From contig NZ_VCJS01000047.1 in the NCBI RefSeq assembly GCF_005893125.1, positions 1-64,000 of the forward strand: 64,000 bases of DNA, written 5' to 3'. The stretch is from Nonomuraea basaltis (GTDB lineage: Bacteria > Actinomycetota > Actinomycetes > Streptosporangiales > Streptosporangiaceae). The translations under genes and the position numbers were made by a program. Shown here piece by piece: positions 43,415 through 53,288 of the stretch; position 1 is the first letter of the stretch, and every line of letters begins with the position of its first letter. The notes under the pieces were generated by a model. That model searched no databases, had not been told where the DNA came from, and worked only from the letters and a program-made list of their open reading frames with translations.

Positions 43415-43502
43415 CGTCTGCTCCCATCACCTGTCCGGCCTCGCGGACAGCTCGGCCCGCCCGGCGGACCTCTTCGACGAAGCTGCTGACCAGCCAGTTC
43501 AT
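43398..43502 (-). CDS. 34-codon ORF in place of cvnB in conservon 3
   Basis: Its ATG overlaps the cvnA3 stop (TGATG) and its TAA lies 16 bases inside cvnC3. The peptide begins MNWLVSSFVEEV, like the first helix of CvnB (DWLITDFV), then continues RRAGRAVREAGQVM, reminiscent of the CvnB C-terminal helix (DRAGQVLTPAVRAEL), and ends GADVGIVG. All the roadblock beta strands are missing. It looks like an internally deleted cvnB that kept both ends in frame, or a coupling peptide. Confidence 0.55.
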   Translation of the reverse strand: MNWLVSSFVEEVRRAGRAVREAGQVMGADVGIVG

Positions 43503-46090
43503 CAGCCCTCCTCGAGCTCTGAGCGACCCTTGCGCACGCCCTGCTGGTAGCTGGCCAGCCTGCTACGCAAGCGATCAGGGGACAGCGGAGGAGCCGGAGC
43601 GGGAGCGGGCGGTGGTTTCGGGTTTGCGGTGCCCGGTACCAGATTCGCTCTTGGAGTCCGCTTCGGCAAGCCGGAGTTCGTGGTCTCGCTCTGCGCGGGC
43701 TCCGCGGCCGTCTCGGCGGCCCGCCAGCCCTGGTCGGCCGGCGAGGTCCAGGCGGGGTCGCGGTGATCGGCGGTCGACGCCGGCTTGCTGAACCAGCTGC
43801 TCTCTTCCTCTACGGAGGCGAAGATCGGCAGGAACTCGTCCTTGGCCGAGGCCGGGCTCGGGGTGGGGTATGAGGGGATGGGCGTGACGAACGACGGGTA
43901 CGACTCCTGCGACGTGACCGGCTGCTCCACGGACGCGGAGTGCGTGTTCGGCGAGCTGAACCACGACGAGGGCTCGGGCGCCTGCGGCGCGACGTCGAAC
44001 GACGGGTGCCCGAAGGACGGCATCGGCGAGGACGCCTGCCTGGGCACCTGGACGTGCGGCTGCGGCTGCGGCAGCGCGCGGTGCCGCGGGGCAGGCGGCT
44101 GGGATTGCGGCTGCAGGGCGGGCATCGTGCCGGGCAGGGCGGTGAGCAGCATGGGCGGGATCAGCACCATGGCGGTCAGCCCGCCGATGTCCTGGCGGCG
44201 CAGCTGGACCCTGATGTTGTGACGCAGCGCCAGCCTGCCGACCACGAACAGGCCCATGCGCCGCGACACCGACACGTCCACGACCGGCGGGTTGGCCAGC
44301 CGCCAGTTGGCCCCGGTCAGCTCCTCCTGGCTCATGCCCATCCCGTGGTCGGTGACCGACAGCATCAGGGAGCCGCCGTCGATGCGGCTGCTGGAGATGA
44401 TGACCTTGGTATCCCGCGAGGAGAACGAGACGGCGTTCTCGATCAGCTCGGCGAGCAGGTGCACCACGTCGGTGACGGCCTGCCCGGCGATGGCGACGTC
44501 CGACTGGACCTGGATGCTGATCCGGTCGTAGCTCTCGACCTCGCCGAGCGCCGCGCGCACGATGTCCATCAGCTCGACCGGCTCGCTCCACTTGCGCGCG
44601 GCCTCCTGGCCGGCCAGGACGAGGAGGTTCTCGCTGTTGCGGCGCATGCGGGTGGCCAGGTGGTCGAGCTTGAACAGGTCGCCGAGCCGGGCGTCGTCGC
44701 GCTCGCCCCGCTCCAGCTTCTCGATCAGCGTGAGCTGCCGCTCGACCAAGGTCTGGCTGCGCCTGGACAGGTTGACGAACATGGCGTTGACGTTGGAGCG
44801 CAGCCGCGCCTCGTCGCCGGCCAGCCGCACGGCCTCGCGGTGCACCTCGTCGAAGGCGCGGGCGACCTCGCCGACCTCGTCCTTGGAGAAGATCCCGATG
44901 GGCGGGACCTCGGCGTCGATCGCGCCGTCACGGGACTCGCGCAGGTGCTGGACGAAGGCGGGCAGCCGCTTGCCGGCGATCTCCAGGGCCTCGCCGCGCA
45001 GGCGGCGCAGCGGCCGTACGAGCGACCTGGCCACCCCGGTGGTGACCAGCAGCACGGCCACCAGCAGCGCGAGCACGGCGCCCGCGGTCACGAACGCCCG
45101 CTGCCGCTCGTCCGCGCTGAGCGCCTCGCTACGTGCCACGATGCCGCCGGCCTGACGCTCCTCAACCGTGCGCATGGAGTCGACGATGACCCTGGACGCC
45201 TCGAACCACTCCCTGGCGTCGTCGCGCTCGCTCAGGTCGAGGCCGCGCAGCGGCAGCCCGTTCGTGGCCCTGATCAGCACCAGCTCGCGCAGGAACAGCA
45301 TGCGCTCGGCGGAGTCGCCGTTGACGGTCTCGTCGAAGAAGCGGCGCTCCTCGGCGGTGGCCTCGGCGGCGAAGCCCTTGCGCTCGGTGGCCTCCCTGGA
45401 CTGCTCGCCGAGGAAGCGCTTGAGCTGCTCCTGGTCGAACGCCCCCTCGGCGAGGACGACCGTGACCAGCGCCTGCTGGTAGGAGACGCTCTCCTTGGCG
45501 CGGGCGAGCGCGTTGAGCATGCGGGTCTGGCGGAACAGCTCGTCGTCGGCGCTGCCCTTGATCAGCTCGTTGTGGACGGACAGCAGATCGTTGATCACTG
45601 TCGTGTAGAGCTCGACGGCGGGGCCGGGCAGGAGGTTGGCCTCGAGCGCCTGTTTGCGCAGGGCGGTCAGGTCGTCCAGGCGGCTGAGCAACTGCTCGAG
45701 CTGGTCGGCGGTACGGCCGGTGGACTCGGCCAGCAACACCCCGGCGACGCCGCGTACCTCTTTGGCGGCCAGATCCGCCTCGCCCATCTGCTTCTGCACC
45801 TCGGCCAGCCCGCCCGGGGGCCGGTTGCGCGCGATGTACCAGGAGGTCCTGGCGCGCTCGCCGGACACCGCGTGGGTGAGCACGCCCAGTTCCTCGGAGA
45901 GCTGGGCGAACTGGTTCGTCCGGGCGAAGTCGCCGGCGGCGGCCGTCGAGGCGAGCACCTGAATGCCGCCAAGCAGCACGGTGGCCGCCGTCGGGATCAG
46001 GATGAGGGCGACGAGGCGCGCTCGGACACGCCAATTCCGCAGGCGCCAGTTGCCCTCACTGGCCTGCCTCTCGCCCAGCTCTGTACTCAC
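43502..46090 (-). CDS. cvnA: Conservon 3 membrane sensor kinase-like CvnA
   Basis: CvnA of 862 residues. LRNWRVRARLVALILIPT starts the first transmembrane helix, followed by a sensor domain of about 290 residues, a second helix, HAMP, LDHLATRMRRNSENLLVLAG, HATPase with ELIENAVSFSS and DHGMGM, and a tail of about 200 residues. The tail keeps the islands DEFLPIFASVEEESSWF, GLPKRTPRANLVPG and RLRSRLASYQQGVR. GTG 46090 is preferred for its fit with the other CvnA N-termini and a GGCGAGGTG upstream; longer versions would add 67 unrelated residues. The adjacent cvnB is missing. Confidence 0.88.
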   Translation of the reverse strand: MSTELGERQASEGNWRLRNWRVRARLVALILIPTAATVLLGGIQVLASTAAAGDFARTNQFAQLSEELGVLTHAVSGERARTSWYIARNRPPGGLAEVQKQMGEADLAAKEVRGVAGVLLAESTGRTADQLEQLLSRLDDLTALRKQALEANLLPGPAVELYTTVINDLLSVHNELIKGSADDELFRQTRMLNALARAKESVSYQQALVTVVLAEGAFDQEQLKRFLGEQSREATERKGFAAEATAEERRFFDETVNGDSAERMLFLRELVLIRATNGLPLRGLDLSERDDAREWFEASRVIVDSMRTVEERQAGGIVARSEALSADERQRAFVTAGAVLALLVAVLLVTTGVARSLVRPLRRLRGEALEIAGKRLPAFVQHLRESRDGAIDAEVPPIGIFSKDEVGEVARAFDEVHREAVRLAGDEARLRSNVNAMFVNLSRRSQTLVERQLTLIEKLERGERDDARLGDLFKLDHLATRMRRNSENLLVLAGQEAARKWSEPVELMDIVRAALGEVESYDRISIQVQSDVAIAGQAVTDVVHLLAELIENAVSFSSRDTKVIISSSRIDGGSLMLSVTDHGMGMSQEELTGANWRLANPPVVDVSVSRRMGLFVVGRLALRHNIRVQLRRQDIGGLTAMVLIPPMLLTALPGTMPALQPQSQPPAPRHRALPQPQPHVQVPRQASSPMPSFGHPSFDVAPQAPEPSSWFSSPNTHSASVEQPVTSQESYPSFVTPIPSYPTPSPASAKDEFLPIFASVEEESSWFSKPASTADHRDPAWTSPADQGWRAAETAAEPAQSETTNSGLPKRTPRANLVPGTANPKPPPAPAPAPPLSPDRLRSRLASYQQGVRKGRSELEEG

Positions 46091-46431
46091 CGAACACACC
46101 TCGCCCGAATCGGCGTATATGAGGGGTGCTGTGCCCCCTGGGGAAATCAGCAAGTGTGCGGGTAATTGGAACACATCCCATTGCCGGTGGCCAACCGAAC
46201 ATACGCGACAAAATTCGAGTCGTGTGGCGCATGGGAAGAAACCTGGGGCTCCATCTAGCCATCCATAAGGTGAGAAATTAGCCCATATCACACCTATTGT
46301 CGCCGCATGGGCGATTTTATCGTTTCAAACGAGATAACACATGGGAGGCACCACGATCTCCGGAAGGTCACGGCGTTGAGATTGACGTTATTCACCACAT
46401 ATGTTGAGCGACGTCAAACGAGGAGGCGGGT
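46091..46431. other. Divergent intergenic region between conservon 3 and opuA operon
   Basis: This 341-base region is AT-richer than the genes and holds promoters for both directions. Conservon elements: a 44-base block at 46160-46203 (GGGTAATTGGAACACA to GGCCAACCGAACATA) and CGTGTGGCGCATGGGA at 46221-46236, both also upstream of conservon 2. On the transporter side are a palindrome at 46320-46332 and a second copy of CAAACGAG at 46415-46422. No gene is visible. Confidence 0.6.
46320..46332 (+). promoter_or_regulatory. Palindrome upstream of the glycine betaine operon
   Basis: TCGTTT (46320-46325) and AAACGA (46327-46332) around one C; the half CAAACGAG recurs at 46415-46422, just before the ribosome site. 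It may bind an osmotic or betaine-responsive regulator. Confidence 0.4.
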
Positions 46432-47483
<1,052 letters not shown>

Positions 47484-47487
<4 letters not shown>

Positions 47488-49385
47488 GTAGTACGGCGTT
47501 GGCCGGCGTACCGTCCCGGCTCGGGTTGCCCAAGTGGGCGGCGCCGGCGGGGGCGGCGGTCCTGTTCGTGGCGGCGTACCTGGTCTTCCGCGGCACGGGG
47601 ACGCTGCCGCACGACAAGGAGGCACCGCAGTTCCTGGCCGTCACCGAGCTGCGCGAGTGGATCGACGACCACCGGAACGACAACCCGCTCTTCCTGTACT
47701 TCCTCAACTACATCAGGCTCTTCGTCGGCGCTCTCTACGACCTGTTCCTGATCGTCCTGCACGCCCTTGGCTGGCCCGGCATCACCGGCGTCATGGGCGC
47801 GCTGGCCTGGCTGACCGGCGGCTGGCGCATCGCGCTGCTGGCGGTCGCCGGGCTGAGCGCGTTCGGGTTCATGCGCCTGTGGGAGTCGAGCGTCGAAACG
47901 CTGGCCCTGGTGTCGGTCGCGGTGCTGCTGTCGCTGGCGATCGGGATCCCGGTGGGCGTCTGGGCCGGGCTCTCGGCCCGCGTGCGCCGGGCGATCACGC
48001 CGGTGCTGGACGTCATGCAGATCATGCCGACGTTCGCGTACCTGGCGCCGCTGGCGCTGTTCTTCCACATCGGCGCGCCGGCCGGGGCCATCGCGACGAT
48101 GATCTACTCGATCCCGCCGGCGATCCGCATCACCGCGCTGGCCATCTCGGGGGTCTCCCCCACGGCGGTCGAGGCGTCGTCGTCGCTGGGCGCCACGCGC
48201 CGGCAGACGCTGTTCAAGGTCTACCTGCCGCTGGCCAGGTCCACGATGGCGCTGGCGGTGAACCAGACGATCATGATGGCCCTGTCCATGGTCGTCATCG
48301 CGAACCTGATCTCGGCGCCCGGCCTGGGCAGTGAGATCATCCGCGGCCTGTCGCGGGCGCAGGTCGGCATCATGCTCCCGGCGGGCGTGGCCATCGTGAT
48401 CATGGCCGTGATGCTCGACCGGATGACGCGCGGCCGGCAGGCCAGGCTTGGCCGGGCCGACCTCGTCGCGGCGGGCGCGCTGGCCGTGACCGGCCTCGCG
48501 CTCATCCCCGTGCTGCCGCGCGTGTGGCCGGAGAGCTGGACGATCAACCTCGTCGCCGAGGTGAACGACGTCGTCCGCTGGGCCGAGACGAGCTGGTACC
48601 CCGTCACGACGTTCATCAAGGACGTCACCTCCCATGCCCTGCTCAACCCGCTGGAGTCGCTGCTCACCTCGGCACCGTGGTGGCTGATCGCGCTCGCGGT
48701 GCTGGCCGTGGCCTGGCGGGTGAGCGGCATGCGCCCGGCGCTGATCGCGCTCGGCTGCCTGCTGGCGATCGCGCTGCTGGGCACGTGGGAGCACGCCATG
48801 CAGACGATGACCACGGTCGCCGTGGCGGTGCTGGTCACCCTGCTCATCGGCCTGCTGCTCGGCGTGGCCGCGGCCCGCTCGCCGCGCTACTCGGCCGTGC
48901 AGCGGCCCCTGCTCGACGCCGCGCAGACCATGCCCGCCTTCGTCTACCTGCTGCCGGCGCTGGCCCTGTTCGAGAGCACCAGGTTCACCGCGATCTTCGC
49001 CTCCATCATCTACGCGGTGCCACCGGTGGTACGCCTGGTCGAGGACGGCATCAGGGGCGTCCCCGTCGAGGTCGTGGAGGCCGCCACCGCGGCCGGCTCG
49101 ACGCCGGGCCAGCTCCTGTGGAAGGTGCAGCTGCCCATGGCCAGGCAGGCCATCCTGCTCGCCGCCAACCAGGGCATCGTCATGACGCTGGCCATGGTCG
49201 TCATCGGCGGCCTGGTCGGAGCGGGGGCACTCGGCTACGACGTGATCCTCGGCTTCTCCCAGCGGACCGACTTCGGGCTGGGCTTCGTCGCCGGCATCGC
49301 GATGGTGCTGCTCGGAGTCATGCTCGATCGCATCACGCAGGGCGCGGACAAGCGCCCTTCCCCCCGAAAGAGGATGTTCACATGA
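47484..49385 (+). CDS. Glycine betaine ABC transporter permease, duplicated-domain fusion
   Basis: Unusually long permease of 633 residues with two complete transport domains. The first has the EAA loop EASSSLGATRRQTLFKVYLPLA, the second EAATAAGSTPGQLLWKVQLPMA. Both keep DVMQIMPTFAYL / DAAQTMPAFVYLLP and MALSMVVIANL / MTLAMVVIGGL blocks. This is an internal duplication-fusion of an OpuAB/ProW-type permease, so one polypeptide can form the whole channel. Overlaps both neighbours by 4 bases (ATGA). Confidence 0.9.
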
Positions 49386-50350
49386 AGATTCGCCTGCTCG
49401 CAGGCCTCCTCGCACTTGGACTCACCGCCGTGGGCTGCGGCGGGGCCACAGTCGAGACCTCTCCCAGCTCTTCCGCCGCCCCGCAGGCCGGCTCAAGCAG
49501 CGCCGCCGGCACCGTGAAGATCGCGATCAACCCGTGGGTGGGGTACGAGGCCAGCGCGAACGTCGTCGCGTACCTGCTGAAGAACGAGCTGGGCTACACC
49601 GTCGAGCTGCCCGAGATCAAGGAGCAGCTGGCCTGGGAGGGCTTCGAGACGGGCGACGTCGACGTCATCATCGAGAACTGGGGCCACCCGGACCTGAAGA
49701 AGAAGTTCATCGAGGAGAAGAAGACCGCGGTCGAGGCCGGCTCCACCGGCAACAAGGGCGTCATCGGCTGGTACATCCCCAAGTGGATGGCCGACGAGCA
49801 CCCCGACATCACCGACTACAAGAACCTGAACAAGTACGCGAGCATGTTCAAGACCTCGGAGTCTGGCGACAAGGGCCAGCTGCTGTTCGGCGACCCGTCC
49901 TACGTCAGCAACGAGGATGCCCTGATCAAGAACCTCAAGCTGAACTACAAGGTCGTCGTCGGTGGCAGCGAGGCGGCCCTGATCAAGGGCGCCCAGCAGG
50001 CGCAGACCCAGAAGAAGCCGCTGCTGTTCTACTTCTGGGACCCGCACTGGCTGTTCAGCAAGACGGAGCTGGTCCGGGTCAACCTGCCCGCTCACACCGA
50101 GGGCTGCGACGCCGACCCGAAGAAGGTCGCCTGCGACTACCCCGAGATGGACCTCGACAAGATCGTGAGCAAGAAGTTCGCCGAGACCGGCGGCAAGGCC
50201 TACGACCTGGTCAAGAACTTCAGCTGGACCAACGAGGACCAGAACGCCGTCGCCGACGACATGACCAACAACGGCATGACCGGCGAAGAGGCAGCCAAGA
50301 AGTGGGTCGAGGCCAACACCGCCAAGTGGCAGGCCTGGATCCCCAAGTGA
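49382..50350 (+). CDS. Glycine betaine-binding lipoprotein (OpuAC-like), first copy
   Basis: Binding lipoprotein of 322 residues. Lipobox AVGC is followed by a Ser/Ala/Gly linker. INPWVGYEASANVVAYLLKN and IIENWGHPDLKKKFIEEK carry Trp and Tyr residues of the type that cage quaternary ammonium groups, and WDPHWLF is in the second lobe. Translationally coupled to the permease. A close paralogue follows after 49 bases. Confidence 0.88.
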   Translation: MKIRLLAGLLALGLTAVGCGGATVETSPSSSAAPQAGSSSAAGTVKIAINPWVGYEASANVVAYLLKNELGYTVELPEIKEQLAWEGFETGDVDVIIENWGHPDLKKKFIEEKKTAVEAGSTGNKGVIGWYIPKWMADEHPDITDYKNLNKYASMFKTSESGDKGQLLFGDPSYVSNEDALIKNLKLNYKVVVGGSEAALIKGAQQAQTQKKPLLFYFWDPHWLFSKTELVRVNLPAHTEGCDADPKKVACDYPEMDLDKIVSKKFAETGGKAYDLVKNFSWTNEDQNAVADDMTNNGMTGEEAAKKWVEANTAKWQAWIPK

Positions 50351-50399
50351 CCCCCTCTTGGTCGCGGCCCCGCCGGGGCCGCGACCGCGGAGAACTCCC

Positions 50400-51335
50400 A
50401 TGCGCATGAAGACGCTCGTCGGGCCGCTGATCGCGGCCCTGCTGCTGGCCGGCTGCTCCGGCGAGGAGCCAGAAACCACCGCCGGGTCCAAGGGGACCGT
50501 CAACCTCGACATCCACGCCTGGGTCGGGTACGAGGCCCAGGCCGCCGTGCTGGCGTACCTGCTGGAGCACGAGCTCGGGTACAAGGTGAACAAGCGGGCC
50601 GTGAAAGAGGATCAATCCTGGCGGGACTTCGAAACCGGCAAGGTCGATGTGATCATCGAGAACTGGGGCCATCCGGATCTCAAGAAGGAGTTCATCGAGG
50701 AGAAGAAGGTGGCCCTGACGGCCGGCCTCACGGGGAACAAGGGAGTGATCGGTTGGTACGTCCCCGAGTGGATGGCCAAGAAATATCCCGAAATTACGGA
50801 CTACCGAAACCTCAACAAGTTCGCGAACCTCTTCCGGACCGAAAAAACCGGAGATGCCGGACAGATCTTGGACGGCGATCCGACGTTCGTCACCAATGAC
50901 GAGGCTCTCGTCAAGAACCTCGGCCTCAATTACAAGGTCGTCTACTCGGGCAGCGAGGCGGCGTTGATCAAGGCCGCCCAGTACGCGACGAAGAATCGGA
51001 CGCCGTTGCTCATGTATTTCTACGAACCGCAATGGCTGTTCACCAAGGTCAAACTCGTGAAGATCGCGCTGCCTCCGTATGCCGTGGGCTGTGACGCGAA
51101 CGCGGCGAAGGTCGCCTGCGACTATCCGCCGTATCTGCTGGACAAGATCGTCAGCAGGCGGTTCGCGGAGACCGGCGGCAAGGCGTACGAGCTGGTCCGC
51201 AACTTCACCTGGACCAACGACGACCAGAACGCGGTCGCCAGCGACATGATCAACGAGAAGATGACCGCCGAGGAGGCCGCCAAGCGCTGGGTGGCGGAGA
51301 ACAAGATCGTGTGGAAGGACTGGATTCCCCGCTGA
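50400..51335 (+). CDS. Glycine betaine-binding lipoprotein (OpuAC-like), second copy
   Basis: Binding lipoprotein of 311 residues with lipobox LAGC, clearly a paralogue of the preceding protein (IHAWVGYEAQAAVLAYLLEH, IIENWGHPDLKKEFIEEK, YEPQWLF). The ligand-cage aromatic residues are kept, but much of the sequence has diverged, so it may favour another betaine-type solute. The middle of the gene (about 50600-51080) uses more A/T-ending codons than its neighbours. ATG 50400 has GGAGAA 6 bases upstream. Last gene of the operon. Confidence 0.87.
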   Translation: MRMKTLVGPLIAALLLAGCSGEEPETTAGSKGTVNLDIHAWVGYEAQAAVLAYLLEHELGYKVNKRAVKEDQSWRDFETGKVDVIIENWGHPDLKKEFIEEKKVALTAGLTGNKGVIGWYVPEWMAKKYPEITDYRNLNKFANLFRTEKTGDAGQILDGDPTFVTNDEALVKNLGLNYKVVYSGSEAALIKAAQYATKNRTPLLMYFYEPQWLFTKVKLVKIALPPYAVGCDANAAKVACDYPPYLLDKIVSRRFAETGGKAYELVRNFTWTNDDQNAVASDMINEKMTAEEAAKRWVAENKIVWKDWIPR

Positions 51336-51408
51336 GGCTCGAGCGCGCCATCGTGGGCGGCGGGTCTCATCTTCGGCAACACCCCGCTGCCCCCGCTTGC
51401 GGAGCACA

Positions 51409-51429
51409 AAGGCAGTCGGCCGACGCCTT
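51409..51429. terminator. Palindrome between convergent genes, possible terminator
   Basis: AAGGCAGTCGG (51409-51419) pairs with CCGACGCCTT (51420-51429) except for one bulged A. It lies in the 127-base gap between the binding-protein gene and the convergent ABC-2 permease. The same gap has short protein-like strings such as ADAFEKVVRQRLAEP before a TAG, perhaps a relic of a lost gene. Confidence 0.4.
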
Positions 51430-51462
51430 CGAGAAGGTGGTGCGGCAGCGGCTGGCCGAGCC

Positions 51463-52272
51463 TTAGCGGTCGAGACGCTGGTAGAGGCGGACCGACAGGA
51501 CGAAGAACACAACAGTGATCGCCAGGGGCCAGAGCACGGCCATCAGGACCGCGTGCTGCGCCACCCACGAGTCCCCGCCCCAGCCGGGGTTGCCGAACAG
51601 CTCCCTGGCCGCCGCCACCGTGGACGACAGCGGGTTCCACTCCGAGATCGCGCCCAGCCAGCCCGGCATGGTGTGCGGGGCGACGAAGGCGTTCGACAGG
51701 AACCCGATCGGGAACTCCAGCGTCTGGATCGCCACCACCCCGCCCGGGTCCTTGGTGAGCAGCCCCAGGTACATGCCGGCCCACAGCAGCGAGAAGCGGA
51801 GGAGCAGCAGCAGGCCCACCGCACCCAGCGCGCCGGACAGCGTGGCCGGGCGCCAGCCGACCGCCAGCCCGCACGCCAGCAGCCCGGCCAGGACCAGCAC
51901 CGAGTTGAGCAGGTCGGCGATGGCGCGGCCGATCAGCACCGCTGAGGGCGCCATGGGCATCGAGCGGAAGCGGTCGGTGACACCCTTGGAGGCGTCGGTG
52001 GTGACGGCGATCATGGTGGCGCTCAGGCCGAAGAGCATCGTCATGCCGTACATGCCAGGCATGAGGAACGCGAAGTAGTCCGCCCCCTCCGGCACCTTGA
52101 CCGCGCCGCCGAACAGGTAGCCGAAGGCCAGGGTGATCATCACGGGGAAGACCACTCCGAACACCACCGTCATCGGCTGGTTGGCCCAGTGGATCAGGTC
52201 GCGGCGGGCCACCGTCCAGCCGTCGGCCAGCGCCCACCGCAGCCGCGTTTCCTTGAGGGAGATGTCGGTCAT
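51463..52272 (-). CDS. ABC-2 type drug-efflux permease (DrrB-like)
   Basis: Membrane protein of 269 residues with six predicted helices: VVFPVMITLAFGYLFGGAV, PGMYGMTMLFGLSATMIAV, LIGRAIADLLNSVLVLAGLLACGL and others, including the loop EFPIGFLSNAFVAPHTMPGWL, which is typical of daunorubicin-resistance DrrB-type permeases. Its ATG overlaps the ATPase stop (ATGA). With the ATPase it should export a hydrophobic compound. Confidence 0.85.
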   Translation of the reverse strand: MTDISLKETRLRWALADGWTVARRDLIHWANQPMTVVFGVVFPVMITLAFGYLFGGAVKVPEGADYFAFLMPGMYGMTMLFGLSATMIAVTTDASKGVTDRFRSMPMAPSAVLIGRAIADLLNSVLVLAGLLACGLAVGWRPATLSGALGAVGLLLLLRFSLLWAGMYLGLLTKDPGGVVAIQTLEFPIGFLSNAFVAPHTMPGWLGAISEWNPLSSTVAAARELFGNPGWGGDSWVAQHAVLMAVLWPLAITVVFFVLSVRLYQRLDR

Positions 52273-53207
52273 TTCGCGGCCCCTTCGGTGTGGGTGAGGT
52301 TCAGGAACACTTCGTCCAGCGTCGGCCTGCGCAGCGCGACGTCCTCGACCTCGATCCCGGCCGCTGACAGGGCCGCGAGGACCTTCGTGAGGGCCTGCAC
52401 CCGCTCGCTCACCGGAGCGGACACATGCCTGGTGTCGTGATCGACCTCGGCCGGCCCCGCCGCCACCCCGCCGACGATCGCGGCGGCTTCGGCCAGCCGC
52501 CCCGGGTCATGGATCACCATGTCGAGCCGGTCGCCGCCGAGCTTGGACTTGAGCTGGTCGGGCGTGCCCTCGGCCACCACCCGGCCCGCGTCGATCACCG
52601 AGATCCGGTCCGCGAGCTGGTCGGCCTCCTCCAGGTACTGCGTGGTCAGCAGCACCGTTGTCCCGCCGGACACCAGGTCGCGCACCGCACGCCAGATCTC
52701 CGTACGGCTGCGCGGGTCGAGCCCCGTGGTCGGCTCGTCGAGGAAGAGTACGGACGGCGCCAGGATCATGCTCGCCGCCAGGTCGAGCCTGCGCCGCATG
52801 CCGCCCGAATACTCCTTGGCCGGGCCGGTGTGCTCCAGCCCGAACCGTTCGAGCAGCTCGTCCGCCCTGGCCCGGGCCGCCGCCGCGCCCAGGTGGTAGA
52901 GGCGGCCGAACAGCTCCAGGTTCTGCCGCCCGGTCAGCAGCTCGTCCACCGCCGTCTGCTGGCCGACCAGGCCGATGCTGCGGCGCACCTGGCGGGGCTG
53001 GGTCGCCACGTCGAACCCGGCCACCTCCGCGCGGCCGCCCGAGGACCGCAGGAGCGTGGTGAGGATGCGGACGGCCGTGGTCTTCCCGGCGCCGTTGGGG
53101 CCGAGGAGACCGCAGACCGTTCCCCGGCCGACGTCCAGGTCGATGCCGTCGAGCGCCGCCTTCTCGCCGTACGTCTTGCGCAGGCCATGCGCGAGTACCG
53201 CTGGCAT
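52269..53207 (-). CDS. Daunorubicin-resistance-type ABC ATPase (DrrA-like)
   Basis: ATPase of 312 residues: Walker A GPNGAGKTT, signature YSGGMRRRLDLAAS, Walker B VLFLDEPTTGLDPRSR, LLTTQYLEEADQLADRI and a C-terminal domain typical of the DrrA family (LRRPTLDEVFLNLT). ATG 53207 has GGGAGGGC about 4 bases upstream. Divergent from the TetR gene at 53289; the 81-base gap holds two copies of a 17-base operator. Confidence 0.88.
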   Translation of the reverse strand: MPAVLAHGLRKTYGEKAALDGIDLDVGRGTVCGLLGPNGAGKTTAVRILTTLLRSSGGRAEVAGFDVATQPRQVRRSIGLVGQQTAVDELLTGRQNLELFGRLYHLGAAAARARADELLERFGLEHTGPAKEYSGGMRRRLDLAASMILAPSVLFLDEPTTGLDPRSRTEIWRAVRDLVSGGTTVLLTTQYLEEADQLADRISVIDAGRVVAEGTPDQLKSKLGGDRLDMVIHDPGRLAEAAAIVGGVAAGPAEVDHDTRHVSAPVSERVQALTKVLAALSAAGIEVEDVALRRPTLDEVFLNLTHTEGAAK

Positions 53208-53227
53208 ACCGCCCTCCCTATCGATTG

Positions 53228-53284
53228 CGTACGCCGTACCGTACACCTTACGGTTCACGACGGCAACCGTACGATGTACCGTAC
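53228..53284. promoter_or_regulatory. Twin TetR operators controlling the efflux pair
   Basis: CGTACGCCGTACCGTAC (53228-53244) and CGTACGATGTACCGTAC (53268-53284) differ at two bases and are exactly 40 bases apart. The second contains a perfect CGTACG/CGTACG inverted repeat extending to 53285. The spacing of 40 (close to four helical turns) puts both sites on the same DNA face. Confidence 0.75.
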
Positions 53285-53288
53285 GAAT

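Noticed and set aside
53274..53288. ATG start for the TetR gene of the efflux pair
   Set aside because: It would place the second operator inside the coding sequence; the GTG at 53289 leaves the operator upstream.
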